Positions 1 to 12,065 of a stretch of 64,000 nucleotides of DNA are shown here, in pieces. Each line of letters starts with the position of its first letter. Position 1 is the first letter of the stretch. A program made the position numbers and the translations under genes. The stretch comes from Lithospermum erythrorhizon (lineage: Eukaryota; Streptophyta; Magnoliopsida; Boraginales; Boraginaceae). A model generated the notes under the pieces. The model searched no databases, was not told the origin of the DNA, and was given only the letters and a program-made list of their open reading frames with translations. The stretch spans positions 744,001 to 808,000 of the forward strand of contig JADFUC010000388.1 in assembly GCA_019722365.1 (NCBI GenBank). Direction: 5' to 3'.

Positions 1-615
1 CACAGACAATAGCAAACACTAGAGGGGGGAGGGGGGGGGGACCAGAGTGATTGTTGGTAATATAGTGTTTGTGTGTTGTTGTCGTGAAAAACGAGGGAGG
101 AGGCGTTGAGAATTTGTGGGGTGGTAGTGGTGTTGTAGGGGTGGTTATGGTCGTGTTAATGGAACTTTGGAAGGGATAGTCAATTTGTTTTACTTCAAAA
201 TATTATATAAATAATAATTTGGGTAAAAAATAGGGCAACACTATATAGAATAAATAATTTTTTTAAGATCAAAGAATGTCTAATTTTTGCCCATAATAGC
301 TTCACAGTCTCTTCTGACTTTTCAAATAGGGGAGCAAAATAATCGTTCTGCTTTGAAATACGACTCTTATTGTGTATAACGACTCAGCTTAAGGAGAACA
401 CTCTTTAAAGCACTGACCACGAAATGAATCACAGGTTTTATTTGTAACTTTCATTTAACGATCTTTGTTGACCAATTTAGGAATGAATTTGGGCCTGCGT
501 ACATAATTACAAGGACTATTTGAAGAAATTTTGTATTACTTTCTTTTGAATAAATCAACTAAGCGTATAAGCGAAGATCTCCTTAAATTATATATTTAGG
601 ATCTAAATAATATAT

Positions 616-620
<5 letters not shown>
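1..620. other. Intergenic, G-run near the left edge
   Basis: No gene is supported here. Positions 24-40 are almost pure G (6 G, one A, 10 G), and the next 130 bases are G/T-rich on the plus strand. The remainder is AT-rich without a recognisable open frame. Confidence 0.6.

Positions 621-660
<40 letters not shown>
621..660. repeat. (TA)20 microsatellite
   Basis: Forty consecutive bases of perfect TA dinucleotide repeat. It lies directly outside the decayed copia LTR that follows. Length variation between individuals is likely. Confidence 0.95.
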
Positions 661-662
<2 letters not shown>

Positions 663-665
<3 letters not shown>

Positions 666-1864
666 AAACAGTACAATTTACGGTGGAATTAATGACAACA
701 AATGCTGCGAAGCCTGGTTTGAATTCCGATTGCTGGCATTAATCTCAAAGCCTCTGGTTGGTTGCGTCGGGGAGAGAGGTTAAAATCATTACTTAGGTCT
801 GTAGAGCAGCGTGGGCAATTAGATGGAATTATCAAAGCAAAATTTCAATCTTGCGCTTGATAAGTTTTAAATTTCCTCCATGAAGGAAGGAGGCCGAAAA
901 AACTCTTTTAATTAGCTAGGTTTTCGTTGTTGTGTCTCATCTTTATATATAATGTGCGAGGGGTGTGTTGGCGGTTATAAAAAGTGAAGCCAAAATTAAT
1001 GTATTTCCTATTTTACCCTCGTGTAATTTTGTATTTTTAATTTTCATAGTAACCTTGCAGATTGTGGCACAACATGATAAATTCTTAAGCAAACTACTCA
1101 CATAAATGTATCTACTACGTAATCCATAATTATCACCAAGAGAGAAAATAAAGTTGTTTATAGGTCCTCATCTTTATTTTCTTCATGGTAACTTTTCATC
1201 TTATTTCTTTTAGTTTTTTTAAATTTTGTTTAATTTATAATTTTATTATAAAATAATAAAATAATTTGCCATGACTGACTGATACTTGTATAATAGTATT
1301 ATGAGAAACACAATAACCACTTGCTTATATAGAGGTTCTCAAAATTAACGCAAAAGCCGGCCAGAATAGTTTAATGAGGTGACTGGATTTAATTAGAATT
1401 AGCAGATTAAGTAAATTAAAAACGTATGAACAATGACAAGTAACTAACAGGAATTACTAGGCTGACTAACTATTAAATTAATTAAATGACTAGTTAATTA
1501 ATTGAGTTTATCCAATTTATATTTTACATTATCAATGTAAAATTTCCGATTCACGATTATTAGATTGATTCTAGTGTCGACTCTCAATTTAATAAATCTG
1601 TTTTATTTCATACATGAAATACAGCTTCAGCGTCGTTAACTTATGTGATGGCGGCCACAGGCTCGGATAATCACCAGGTCGTATAATAATATATCAAATA
1701 CGGCGTAACCACTGGTATTATCGTGAGAACTGACTAGTAATTACAATTGCACTGTGGTTGAGCGTTCATTTATGTAATCGCATTCACTAAACTGAGTAGA
1801 TAGTGCTACAATAATTATCATGACGGACATAATAAATCAAACCGATAACTATCGATTTCCGACA
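663..1864 (-). mobile_element. Decayed copia LTR fragment (probable solo LTR)
   Basis: The segment shares a series of landmarks, in the same order, with the LTRs at 30899-31812 and 45149-46000: the words around 'gcctctggttggttgcg', the 'ggaaggaggc' block, the hairpin 'ttttacattatcaatgtaaaa' at about 1523-1544, the 'ggctcggataatcaccagg' block and the 'attatcatgac' block, ending in CA near 1864. No polyprotein-like sequence adjoins it, so it is probably a solo LTR or a truncated end. Boundaries are approximate. Orientation is taken from the related elements, which read on the minus strand. Confidence 0.6.
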
Positions 1865-2561
1865 CCGTTTACACATCGGTGCCTTACAGGACAAAATTGC
1901 CAATGGCCCCGATTCTTGGAACGGTTTAATTGTGATTACCTCTGCGTTACGTAATGTTGTATCACTTGAGCATTTAAGCGAGATAATAAATAAAGTAATT
2001 AACTATTTACTTAAGGATTCGGTCAGCAGTTCGGCTCGATTCGAGATCGAACATAAAAAATAAAGGCTCGATTCGGTTTGATAGTCAAATGCAATTAAAA
2101 GGTTCGATTACTTTTTGGAATAGTTCGACGAAGGTTCGAAATCAATTCGAAGGTTCGATTAAAGTTCTACAAACAAAGGTTTTACATGCCCAAAGTTCTA
2201 ACAATTCAACATAGACAAAAGATGATAAACTTTAGTTTTTGACATGTAAAATAGCTTGAGTATAAGCATTTATTATGGATCCTTTTATATAACATTTAAA
2301 ATATTTTTATGTTTAACTTCTTTTATTATGAATTACATTTATTCATAATCAAAAAATAAAATATTAAAACAAAAATACTCTATTTCAAAAATCTCAAATT
2401 AAGAAATCATAAATTTTATTTCAAAAAATACATTCTGATTCTATATGTGGCGTCTTTTTTAGGGGAGGGAGGTCTGTAATGATATAGGTATGAAAATAAG
2501 AAGAAGATTGATGATGATTTGAGAAGAGATAAAGGCTACCGTATTAGATTTGGGCTATGAT
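1865..2561. other. Intergenic, TTCGA-rich then AT-rich
   Basis: No gene is seen. Positions 2020-2170 repeat short words such as 'ggttcgatt' and 'gctcgattcg', the kind of degenerate sequence often found inside non-autonomous hAT-like elements. 2180-2560 is AT-rich and ends in the target site of the copia element that follows. Confidence 0.5.
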
Positions 2562-2566
2562 ATGGT

Positions 2567-3561
2567 TGTTAGAATCCGGGACAGAATTTAATGATGATAA
2601 ACACCAATTCGGCCCATCGGATTCTCAAATTAATGTAAAATTAATCTAGACATAAAATATGAATGTATGAATACGAAATTCTTACATTGCAACGAGCTTG
2701 ATTGAACGATTCCCCACGTGAGTACCTCGGCGTGAAAGTCCCTCGAGATCCTCTCGATACTTGTTCGACACCGGCGAGATGTCCCTCTAGATTACTTGCA
2801 CGAGAGGAATCGAACGAAACTTGAACTTGCTAGAAGATTTTGTGATGAAATGTAGATTGGGAAGATGAAATCTTCCAATTCTCTAGAAGGAGGCGTATTT
2901 AACTGAGGGGTGGAGGTTTTTTGTGATTAGCACAGCCATCATGAAAACACAATCCCTCTTTAAATACCAAGTCCCAAAATTCCACTCGTTAAGCAACTCG
3001 TTAAGAAATCAGTTTAACTCGTTAGCAATTAGACCGTTATGAACTTCTAATTAAATGATTACTAGTGAAGTTGTTCTATTTTAATTAACTTAACAAATTC
3101 AATTAAAATACTAACGATGTATGAAATAACTTATCAAGTTATTCATCGTCTCGGTGCTTAATTGATTAAACTTGCAAGTTTAACCCGATTGATGTTCATC
3201 AACATACTCTATATTTGCCAAATATATAAATATTGAGAAATACATTTCTCAGTATACAAGTCTCGTTTAATTTCATTTATGAAATTATTCGAATAATCAT
3301 TGTATGTGTGACCTTGAGCTCGGATAATAGTAAGTTGTATAATAATAATTGACCAATTACTAATATTATAGCGATTAATGAGTAAGATCTAGCAATGTCG
3401 TAACCCCTTAAATTATCATGAGAACCCAGCGCTGTGTATACCGTTACTAAGGTGAACACTAAGTTCGATAATCACATTTAACCAACCCGATTGACGAATT
3501 GATACACAATTATCGCAGCGGGCACAATAAAGGGAATCAATTCTCATTAATTTTCCAAACA
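2567..3561 (-). repeat. Left (3') LTR of copia copy 1
   Basis: On the plus strand it starts TGTTAGAATCC and ends in CA at 3560-3561. It is followed by 'ctcccgagctgccc', which on the minus strand is the polypurine tract abutting the 3' LTR. It aligns along its length with 10099-11006 through shared words such as 'gataaacaccaattc', 'gacataaaatatgaatgtat' and 'aatcacattt'. Divergence is mainly small indels. Confidence 0.85.
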
Positions 3562-4733
3562 CTCCCGAGCTGCCCTTGGTGCTACAATTCCTTTTATCGC
3601 TTGCTTGATCTACGAGTATTAGGCTAACCATAAAGTGTGTCATGAAACACCTGACTTTCTTCTGGTATGAAGCGAATAAGCATTTATAGGCGTCCATAAA
3701 TAATCGATGTCAGCTGACTGTGTGAGAGGCTGAGATGCTTTCATAACATCAGGCCGGATAAATCGCTCCCGATATATCGACATCTATCGTTATACTCCTT
3801 TGTGTGACTGACATATGCCGTTATGATTCCTTAAAATGGACGTTAGGTCATAGTCAAAAATACAAACTTATATATACAGATAGTTATATATCGGTAGGTC
3901 TAAATTGTCGAACCTAAAATTCTAAACAAATATCATAGGACACGAGATATCACATGCTCTTACATGAATTCGTTTAGTCATTACCCGACTCCCCGGTCTG
4001 CTGAACCGGCAGCCCGGTATTGATCTAGTCTTGCGGGCTAACGTGATCAATCTTGATCACTAATCAAAGACCATGTTAATTAAATATAATCTTTGTCGCC
4101 GCAACTTCTCGGCATCGACGAAGCGTTTGGTATCACATGTTTAGGCTTGAGAGGTATAATCAACAATTCGTGACGCCTGCAGAAAACATAGACTAACCTG
4201 ATTTTAACTTTTCACTCATGAGGATACAATACATGTATATTATATGTAAATAAAACATATAGAGCCTTAAACAAATATACTCGAATATAAAACCTTGATA
4301 TTTAGGATATTTGTTCATGTACCCACAATAGATACATACGACTCCCTTAACCCTAACTGCTTGCAACATGCAATCAGACCTATGTTCGCTGCATGCTCAT
4401 CATGCTTTGCGATTTAGTGGTTTTTAGTAAAAAGAGATCGGCAGATTGGCCTCATTATTTACTTCACGTACTTTATATCACTACATTAGCGTATACCACA
4501 GTGGGATTTATCTTTTCACAGATGCGATCCTTGGATTTGTGATGTGTTAACAAAGGTTCTTTAGCTTGAGCTATCGCCCCAATATTGTCACAAAGTAACT
4601 CAACTGGTCCCTCAATGCTAGGTCTTACACGAGCTCGATCCACGAATTTCTTAATCAGCGTCTTCTTTTCGCGAGCCGGGCAACAGATGCTGATTACGTG
4701 GTAGAATCGGCAGCAATACTACTTGCTTGGAAC

Positions 4734-4958
4734 TCACTCCAGTCTTGCTCGCGTTGAGACAAAACACATACCAGATGGGAGCGATAGTCGTCTCATCGGT
4801 TTGAAAGCGGCGTGGTGTGCCGGTGACTCTTCATCGTCTCCGCGTATACCAGCATCTTTAGTTCTTCTCAAATACTTCAAGATGCACTTCACACAATCCG
4901 TTGAATTCTCATATGGATTAGCTTGGTATCTCTTGGTTATACTCGAGTCATAAGACAC
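4734..4958 (-). pseudogene. copia RNase H-proximal fragment
   Basis: A 74-codon minus-strand frame contains YQANP followed by VKCILKYLRRTKD. This matches the copia signature YQ-NP....VK-ILKYLRRTKD that lies between reverse transcriptase and RNase H. The frame is a fragment: it has no start context and is out of frame with the upstream reverse transcriptase remnant. Confidence 0.75.
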
Positions 4959-5289
4959 ATCGGTCTAAAGTGCGTAACATGGCGTACGTGATGGATCACA
5001 TGGCGGCGTAAGGTAAATCGCCGTTTGTTCATCTCGGCGCTAGTAGTGGGACACACGTGCTCTGCTGAGTTGAACTCCATGTCGTGGGAGATTACCACTT
5101 CTTGGAATTTTCGTATTGAACCTTTGCGAATTTTATTCACATAGGTATCACGGCCAAGTCATTGATTAACCGGCCCGATACCGATGGATCTTTTATTCAG
5201 TATATATTGTGTTTCGCCTAAGTCATACGTTTGAGAAACATTTTGTAATCCTTGAGCGAGTTCATTAACTCTACGTTGTTTCCAATGGT

Positions 5290-5460
5290 AAGTATGTCAT
5301 CGACATATAGGACTATAGATGATCGTAAGCTCGACTTACTTAGCATATACCTGAAATTTCTTGCCGTTCTTGATAAACCAAATCTTAATTCATTAAATGA
5401 AACATAGATTCCATTTACCCAGGATGCACCTTAAGACCATAAATGGACCTTTTGCAACTT
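5290..5460 (-). pseudogene. copia reverse transcriptase fragment
   Basis: On the minus strand, 5296-5307 encodes YVDD, the catalytic aspartate motif of copia reverse transcriptase, within the context LYVDDILTIGNN. About 130 bases upstream in the same direction (5431-5458), SIYGLK of the conserved 'SIYGLKQASRSW' region is readable. Stops and frameshifts separate the two pieces. Confidence 0.85.
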
Positions 5461-6257
5461 GCATACCTTCTTAGGTCCCTTTAGGACATGTAAAAACTGG
5501 AGGTTGCACCGTATACGCATCCTCATACAAATTTCCCGTTCGAGAGCGGTCTTTACATACATTTGCATTATTTAGTCATGAAATCTGACAATGACTAAGA
5601 TTATCCGGATGGATTTAAGCGTAGCATTTAGCAGTGGGTTTCCTCATGGTCCACGCCGTGAACTTGTTTGAAACAGCACCATTCTGAAATCCCAACAGCT
5701 GTCGGCGTTTCAAATTAACATCATGTTTTATTTCTTAAATCTTAGATTTTACATTAAATCGACAAAGGACAGGCATTGCAGAATCCATCTCGGATTGCAT
5801 GGCTGTTGCCATTTAGCCGGCGTCACTAGCATTAAATTCTTCTTTTTATAAGAAACAAGGCTCGTCGCTTTCAATGAGGCTTAGCATACCATCATTTCAG
5901 CTCGTGATGATCCTGTTGGATCTCACATAGGGTTGAGTTCTTCCGTTACTTCTTGTGGATCAAGGCGGATCTTCTATGAAAGAAGGTACCCGATTAACGT
6001 AGTGCGTCGAGATCTTCTGCGTTAAGATAAATCATTGACTTCATCAACTTAAGTTTCATCCAAAATGAACTTTAGTTACTTCTAGTCCCTTACGAACAAA
6101 TATTCTTTTCAGGAACACTCTGTCTTAGCAATGAGATTTTATTCATTATTCTTTGGTAGAAGTAGTAACATTTGTTTCATTTTGGATATCTTATGAAATA
6201 ACATTATCGGTTTGAGCAAGTTTATCCTTTGTTAATCTCTTAACACCAAGCTTGCAT

Positions 6258-6460
6258 TTAATCACGAAAATCAACAGGAATCTTCGAACCACAGTTCATG
6301 GAAGTTTTCTCTATTGACTTTGTTGGACATTTGTTTAAGGTAAGTGTTGCGCTAAGAAGTGCATATCCCCGAGGTCTTGGTAGATAGGATAGGCTCATCA
6401 TAGACCGAACCATATCAAGAAGAGTTCGATTTCTCCTTTCGGACACGCCATTATGTTGTG
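6258..6460 (-). pseudogene. copia integrase core fragment
   Basis: The minus strand reads PQHNGVSERRNRTLLDMVRS and continues through a WGYAL-like and a LNKCPTKS-like stretch. This is the conserved C-terminal part of the copia integrase core; the E of GVSER is the third catalytic acidic residue of the DDE triad. The frame is open for about 65 codons and then broken. It is the best preserved coding piece of the element. Confidence 0.85.
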
Positions 6461-7811
6461 GCGTTCACGAGTAGTTGTGAAGCTTGATACCGCGCTCTAC
6501 AAGATGAGTATTGAACTCGTGACTCAAATACTCTCCGCCTCATAGGACAGGAGAATCTTTGTCTTGTTCAATTGGTTTTTGTACTTCATTTGGAACTCCT
6601 TGAATTTCTCAAAGACTCGTGTTTGTGTCTCATCAGATACAAAAACCATTATCTATTATGTCATTCGATAAATGTAATGAAGTAGTTATAGCCTCTCTTT
6701 GCGGTCTTGTTCATTGGCCCGTACATCGGTGTATGATCCCCAATAAAATCCACTTGCCTTGCATTCGAATCGGTGAAGGATTTAGTCATTTTTGCCCAAA
6801 GGCAGCGATACTTGCTATAGAGTTAATAATGAAACCTTGAGTATCCCGCGCAGATGGAGTTTCTTGATTCGGTTCTGAATAATATGACCCAATACGCAAT
6901 GCCTGTATTACGGTTTAAGTCATTAGGCTTGTTTAGGTTTTAAGTTTTATGTTATATGACTCGTCGTCAGTAATAAACGAATAGACCGTTTTGAAGGGAG
7001 GCAATTTAAATACTACTATTCACAGTGAGTCTCAAATTAATGAAGTCTATTGAAAATGAAAACCCATCATTATTCAAAGCCGAAGCCAATGACTGCACAA
7101 ATTAGGGTACATTCTCATGGTGATAAGTTCAAAACAAGGCTGGGCAAATTTAAGCGATGGATCCTACTGCGAGGGCATGACGCCCGGCCATTCCCCTTTA
7201 GCGTAGATCAATTCCCTCTTGGTCTACTTGACTTGAGTTCATATTGACAAATAGAGAACCACAACGGTGTCAAGCACCCACAGGCCAAATTAGAAGTTGC
7301 TGAAAGCTTGATAACATACGTATGGTGAGGTGGTGTGAGACATTCTTTATCATCTGTTGTGAACTTCACAATTCGACTTCCGTGGCCTAGGTTCATAATG
7401 TGTTGTGCCCTTTTAGTCTACTGTCCAGCAACTTTTAAGTTCTGGGGCCATGGCTTTGTGATGGCCTTTGCCAGATTTCTTAACTGTTTTTGGACCACGA
7501 AAGCGAGAGGAGTAAGTTTTAGTCTTACCGGTCGTCTCGGCATTCGTGATCATCTTATCAAGTTCATTTAAGTGCTCAAACTTGCATATCGAAGTTCATG
7601 ACAAGCAGAGAATTTGTCTCGAAAGACTTGAGGATGAGATCCACGGCCATTTCTTGAGAGGCAACGGTTCCCAGCGTTGTTCGATCGACAAACCAATCAT
7701 TTTAATGATACTTTATGAGGGCTCGCTGACTTTTGTCCGTTCCCCAACTGCTTTGTCCACGAGCACGGACGTGTCATATCTCTAAGCAAACACCGCTTCG
7801 GGAATAATTCC

Positions 7812-8045
7812 TCAGTTGCGGTATATGTCATGTTGCCACCTTTTCATATTGAATTTGGAGCAGAGGTTCCATATTGTGACATGAGACATTGGACATCCCT
7901 GACATCGGTTTGTGCTTTGTGGATCCCCTTTTCGATGGGAGGCACTACTCATTAGGTTTGGAGGAACCTTAGTGTTGATCACGTATTCGGTTCTCTCTTG
8001 CTTGAGAATAATCCTCAAATTTGAGACCACTAAACCAGTTTGAGT
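7812..8045 (-). pseudogene. copia gag N-terminal fragment
   Basis: The minus-strand frame begins with a match to the gag motif W-SNLRIxLKQE, reading SNLRIILKQERTEYVINT, and continues for about 70 codons with decreasing similarity. The position, nearest to the primer-binding end, fits gag. Confidence 0.65.
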
Positions 8046-8239
8046 TATTCGACTACACTTTTCAAGTCTTGTGGCTTCAGTTTTTATAGTAGTAGTAGCG
8101 GTAATATTAAAATTCTACAGAATAAAAGTAAATAAAGACAATAGAATCATTCAAGCCATCGTACTAAACATTTACAAATAAATTATAAAAGTAAATACTA
8201 ATACTTAATCTCACGAAATATATTAGTATCAAGACCTAT

Positions 8240-10084
8240 TACTTAGATCCCAGCGGCAACAACGCAGCATTTTGAATCTGATTATAATAGTAGGTTATCA
8301 GCAATTTATGTAAACTACGTAACTTTCTTTGACATCGTTAAATACTATTCAAGATGCTACCCGGCGTTTGTATAAAACTCATTGATTAAGCATGCAATTA
8401 AACCAAAAATTACTTGGAATGATGTCGAGAAAGCCACAAACGTTAGTGAAATCAGTTCAACGTCATTGTCATATCTAAATTACAAAAGCGCTTGCCATCG
8501 CAGTGTGTCGAGATAATACAACGGTTTCCTGTTTCAAATTGGCTTGTCGTTGTGATTTTAAATTGGTAGAGATTATTATTACTAACTTTTATTTTACCAT
8601 ACAATCGTAGCACATAATCAAGCATATGTACAACATGAAAAATAAAACAAGTAATGCACATTCAAAGAGGCGTATGATACTTGATACAGAGCTATTTACA
8701 TTTTCAAAACTTGAGAAAACTAACATTTATTTTATTAAAATTTATACGGAATCTCCGCTGACTCCGTCTTGAAATCTGTTCAAATATTGTCCCGCTTAGG
8801 CGACTGTCTGAAGCTTGTGGGAGAAACAAGAAAATTAAATAAAATAAAATAAAGTAATATGACTCGAATGGTGCCTCTGGCAAATGCGATGCAGCGAGGC
8901 CAGGAAAAACACGAATTAAATATCAGTAGACCTCATTCCATTCCATAACAATATATGGGCAAAACATTAAAACAAATAAAATACATAATGTCACATATAT
9001 TAAATGAAATGAAAATAATTGTGTTCATAATTGACTAATTAATTACATTCTCTTTACAATTAATTATCAATTAATGCTAAAATTTTAAATTCAAAATATA
9101 TTCACATATGATTAATGATAATTAACTACAATAATTACCTCTTAAATTATGGAATAATTACTTACAATTAATTAACTCCAAAATTTAAAATTTAAAAGAT
9201 TATCCTTAATATTTTCAAAAATTATCAATTAATGAAAATAATTTTGAAAGGAAATATAAATCCAATTTAATATCATTCAAGATATACTCTATTTCAATCA
9301 TCTTAATGATAAAATTTGTGATTTAACATTTAAAACAATTAATTATAAAATTTCAAAACTAAAATAATTACATAAAATACATTTAGGGTTTCTAAAGCAG
9401 ACAGACTGCTTGACCAAACCGCCGGCCTCCATTACCCACAGATGACACTTGGCGCCCATTGCGGCCAATGGGATACGTGATTGCGGGCGTCCAATTCGGC
9501 ACCGGACGCGCCCGGGAGGCCGTTGTGAGTTCGATTTTGGTAAATTCATTTGAGTTTCGGTTTTGGGATTAATTTGGCTTTTGTAAAAGCGATTTGGAGC
9601 TCTAAAAAGTTAATTCTTTGAGTTTTCTTGAACATCAACAATATCGACTATTGAACACGTCAAGTGTTAGTTTATCAAAAACACTTAGTTTTTCGATTAA
9701 ACCCAGCATTAAAATTCAGCGAAATTTTGAGTACTTAAAAAATTACGAAAAAAGCGCATAAACTACAAAAGGGTCAAGAACACACGGTTTTAATTTCGTA
9801 ATTTTATAGAATTTCTAAACCTCCTTTGTAAAAGAATGATTCTCTATTCTAAATGTAAATTAATCAATTTTGTCCTTTCGTTTTCATGAGAACAAATTCA
9901 AATAAACTTCAAATCATCATCGTTACATGAAGTGATGATTAAAATTAATAATGACGCGTATATTAAATGGTTGATTTTTCATATTATATATTTCATGATT
10001 GAATATATAAATCATGAAATAATCAAAATTAACTTAACTAAGCTATTGACTCATTAATGCAGATAAATACATTAAAGTTGAGTA
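8240..10084 (-). other. Untranslated leader region of copia copy 1
   Basis: No coding remnant was seen between gag and the 5' LTR. 8.82-9.38 kb is extremely AT-rich. 9405-9530 is a GC-rich island with a close relative at 44490-44600 in copy 2. A short inverted repeat (TTTCATGATT / AATCATGAAA) near 9990-10020, with a degraded version near 45045-45076, lies about 80 bases from the primer-binding site. Confidence 0.55.
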
Positions 10085-10098
10085 GTCTACGAGGCCAC
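10085..10098 (-). other. Primer-binding site of copia copy 1
   Basis: On the minus strand, immediately after the 5' LTR, the sequence reads TGGCCTCGTAGAC. Copy 2 has GGCCTCAGAGCC at the same place. Both resemble TGGTATCAGAGCC, the usual site complementary to initiator methionine tRNA, with the second pair of bases altered. Confidence 0.6.
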
Positions 10099-11006
10099 TA
10101 TTAGAATCTAGTATGCGTTTAATGCATTGATAAACACCAATTCATACATCCCAGTTCAATTAATGTAAATTAATCAGACATAAAATATGAATGTATGAAT
10201 CTGAGAATTCTTACATTACCGGAAATGATTGGGCCAATTCCCCAAGTACACCTGGTAACCCTCAGGTCTGATACTTGTTCCCACCCGGCGAGATGTCACC
10301 ACAGATTGCACACACAAAGAGAGTCGAACCGAGCTTGAACTTGCATTTTTGTGATGAAATGTGAATGGAGATGAAATGGAGGCTATTCTTTGAGGGGGTG
10401 GGTTTTGTGATTCTTATCATAGCTTCATCCTCTTACAAATACCAAGTCCCGAGAATTACTCGTTCTTGACTGGATTAAAGTAGGTTTAACTCGTTTAAGC
10501 TTAATTGAACCCGTTATGAACTACAATTAAATATTACTGGTGGTGTTCTATTTTAATTAACTTAACAGTGAATTCAAAATACTGGCAGATCATATCGAAT
10601 AATGTCAGGTGCTAAATCGATACCGATTGCTTAATTGATTAAACTTGGGTTAACCAATTGATGTTAAATTGACATATGTTGCAAATATATAAATATTGAG
10701 AAATACATTCTCGATATACAAATCGTTTAATTTCATTTATGAAATATTGTTAATATCTTATTGTGTGTGACTGAAACCGGATAATAGTAAGTTGTATAAT
10801 AATTATTGATTACCATTATTATAGATTAATGAGTAAGATCTAGCAATAAGCTGTAACCCTTAAATTATATGAGACCCACTAGTAATATACACATTACTAA
10901 AGACAGACACTAAGTTCGGTAATCACATTTTAACATTGGTAAATGAATTGATACACAATTATATAGCAGGCGCAATAAAGGAATCGATTCTCATTGATTT
11001 CAACCA
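10099..11006 (-). repeat. Right (5') LTR of copia copy 1
   Basis: It begins TATTAGAATC (TG changed to TA) and ends TTTCAACCA at 11006, directly before the target-site copy ATGGT. It is homologous to 2567-3561 throughout. Its length of 908 bp against 995 bp reflects many small indels. Confidence 0.85.
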
Positions 11007-12065
11007 ATGGTGGGCGTTGGTAATTATAGTTGCAGAAGATGTTATTTGGCGGGTTACACACTTGAGCAGTGTTTGAAAGGATGGTACTAGTGGTTGGTGA
11101 GCACTAAAAGCAATCGGCAAAGAGGAAGAGATGGAGGCATGTCGCTGATGTATGACCACCGAATCGAATCTCGGGCCAATAGGCTTTTAGGAGCTCTTTC
11201 AAACCTAACATTATATGAAAATTAAAGTTTGCTGAACAATGAATTCTTGATCAATTATCCCTAATATTAAATTGTGGTGATGAGGGAATATAACATAATA
11301 CATTTCAAATAACATACGAATAATCTTCGAACATATTATATTGCTTTCATTACATACAATAATGATTAATTAACAATGTTGTTAGCGGACACGGTAACTT
11401 GACATCGACTCGTCATTATTTAGAGGTTTTTCGGCGAAAATTACATAATTTTAAACTCGATGATGACTTATCGATAAACCCGGCCCGGCTTCGACCCGGT
11501 TACACAATATAATTAAAATACTCCACCTGAAGGTTGAAAAATAAAAACCAATGTTGTGAAGCGTAATGAAGTAACTTCAGTATACGCTGGTACTCAATTA
11601 AAAATTTGATAAAACTTGCATGGAGAGTTAATCTAAGTCGGACTCGAGTATGTTATTTCTTGATATGCTCGGAAACAATGGTATTATCGACTTGATAAAA
11701 TGTCTATCGACCGGTGTCGTTAAAAAGCTTGAGTCGCTTACAACCCTAATAAATTTACTCGATGTTAACATCTCCTTCCGATCAAGTTATCCTTTGTATC
11801 GCTCTAATAAATGTTATGTTATCAATTAGTTTAATATCGTATAGGGAAAATATGGTATACGTACCAACTTTTAATCTCAAACTCACTCTGGTGAAATAGT
11901 TGATTGACTTACTTTTAGCGACCTTAACACAAATCCAGTAGTGCTTTTGATACCCACCTAAAATATCTCTTAACCTACTCAATATACTCCCCCTCTTTTC
12001 ACCATTATTATTAACATTATTTTCCCAAATTGGACAACCAAAGTGGACAATTAATTTGGGACAAA
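11007..12065. other. Intergenic region upstream of bystin
   Basis: This is unique-looking sequence carrying the bystin promoter. An AACCCTAA word (11742-11749), the core of the plant telo-box, lies about 320 bases before the start codon. Telo-boxes are common in promoters of ribosome-biogenesis genes, so it fits, but a single 8-base match can be chance. No clear TATA box or other gene is seen. Confidence 0.4.

Larger units (their letters stand above)
2567..11006 (-). mobile_element. Ty1/copia LTR retrotransposon, complete but decayed (copy 1)
   Basis: The element is bounded by two related LTRs (2567-3561 and 10099-11006) and by a perfect 5-bp target-site duplication ATGGT at 2562-2566 and 11007-11011. 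On the minus strand the remnants occur in Ty1/copia order: gag (about 7.8-8.03 kb), integrase (6.26-6.46 kb), reverse transcriptase (5.29-5.46 kb), then the RNase H side (4.73-4.93 kb). The purine-rich tract next to the left LTR and the tRNA-primer-like site next to the right LTR confirm that it reads right to left. No frame is intact; stops and frameshifts break every domain, so it cannot be autonomous. The total length of 8.4 kb is long for copia, and 8.24-10.08 kb is an uncoded leader. Confidence 0.9.
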
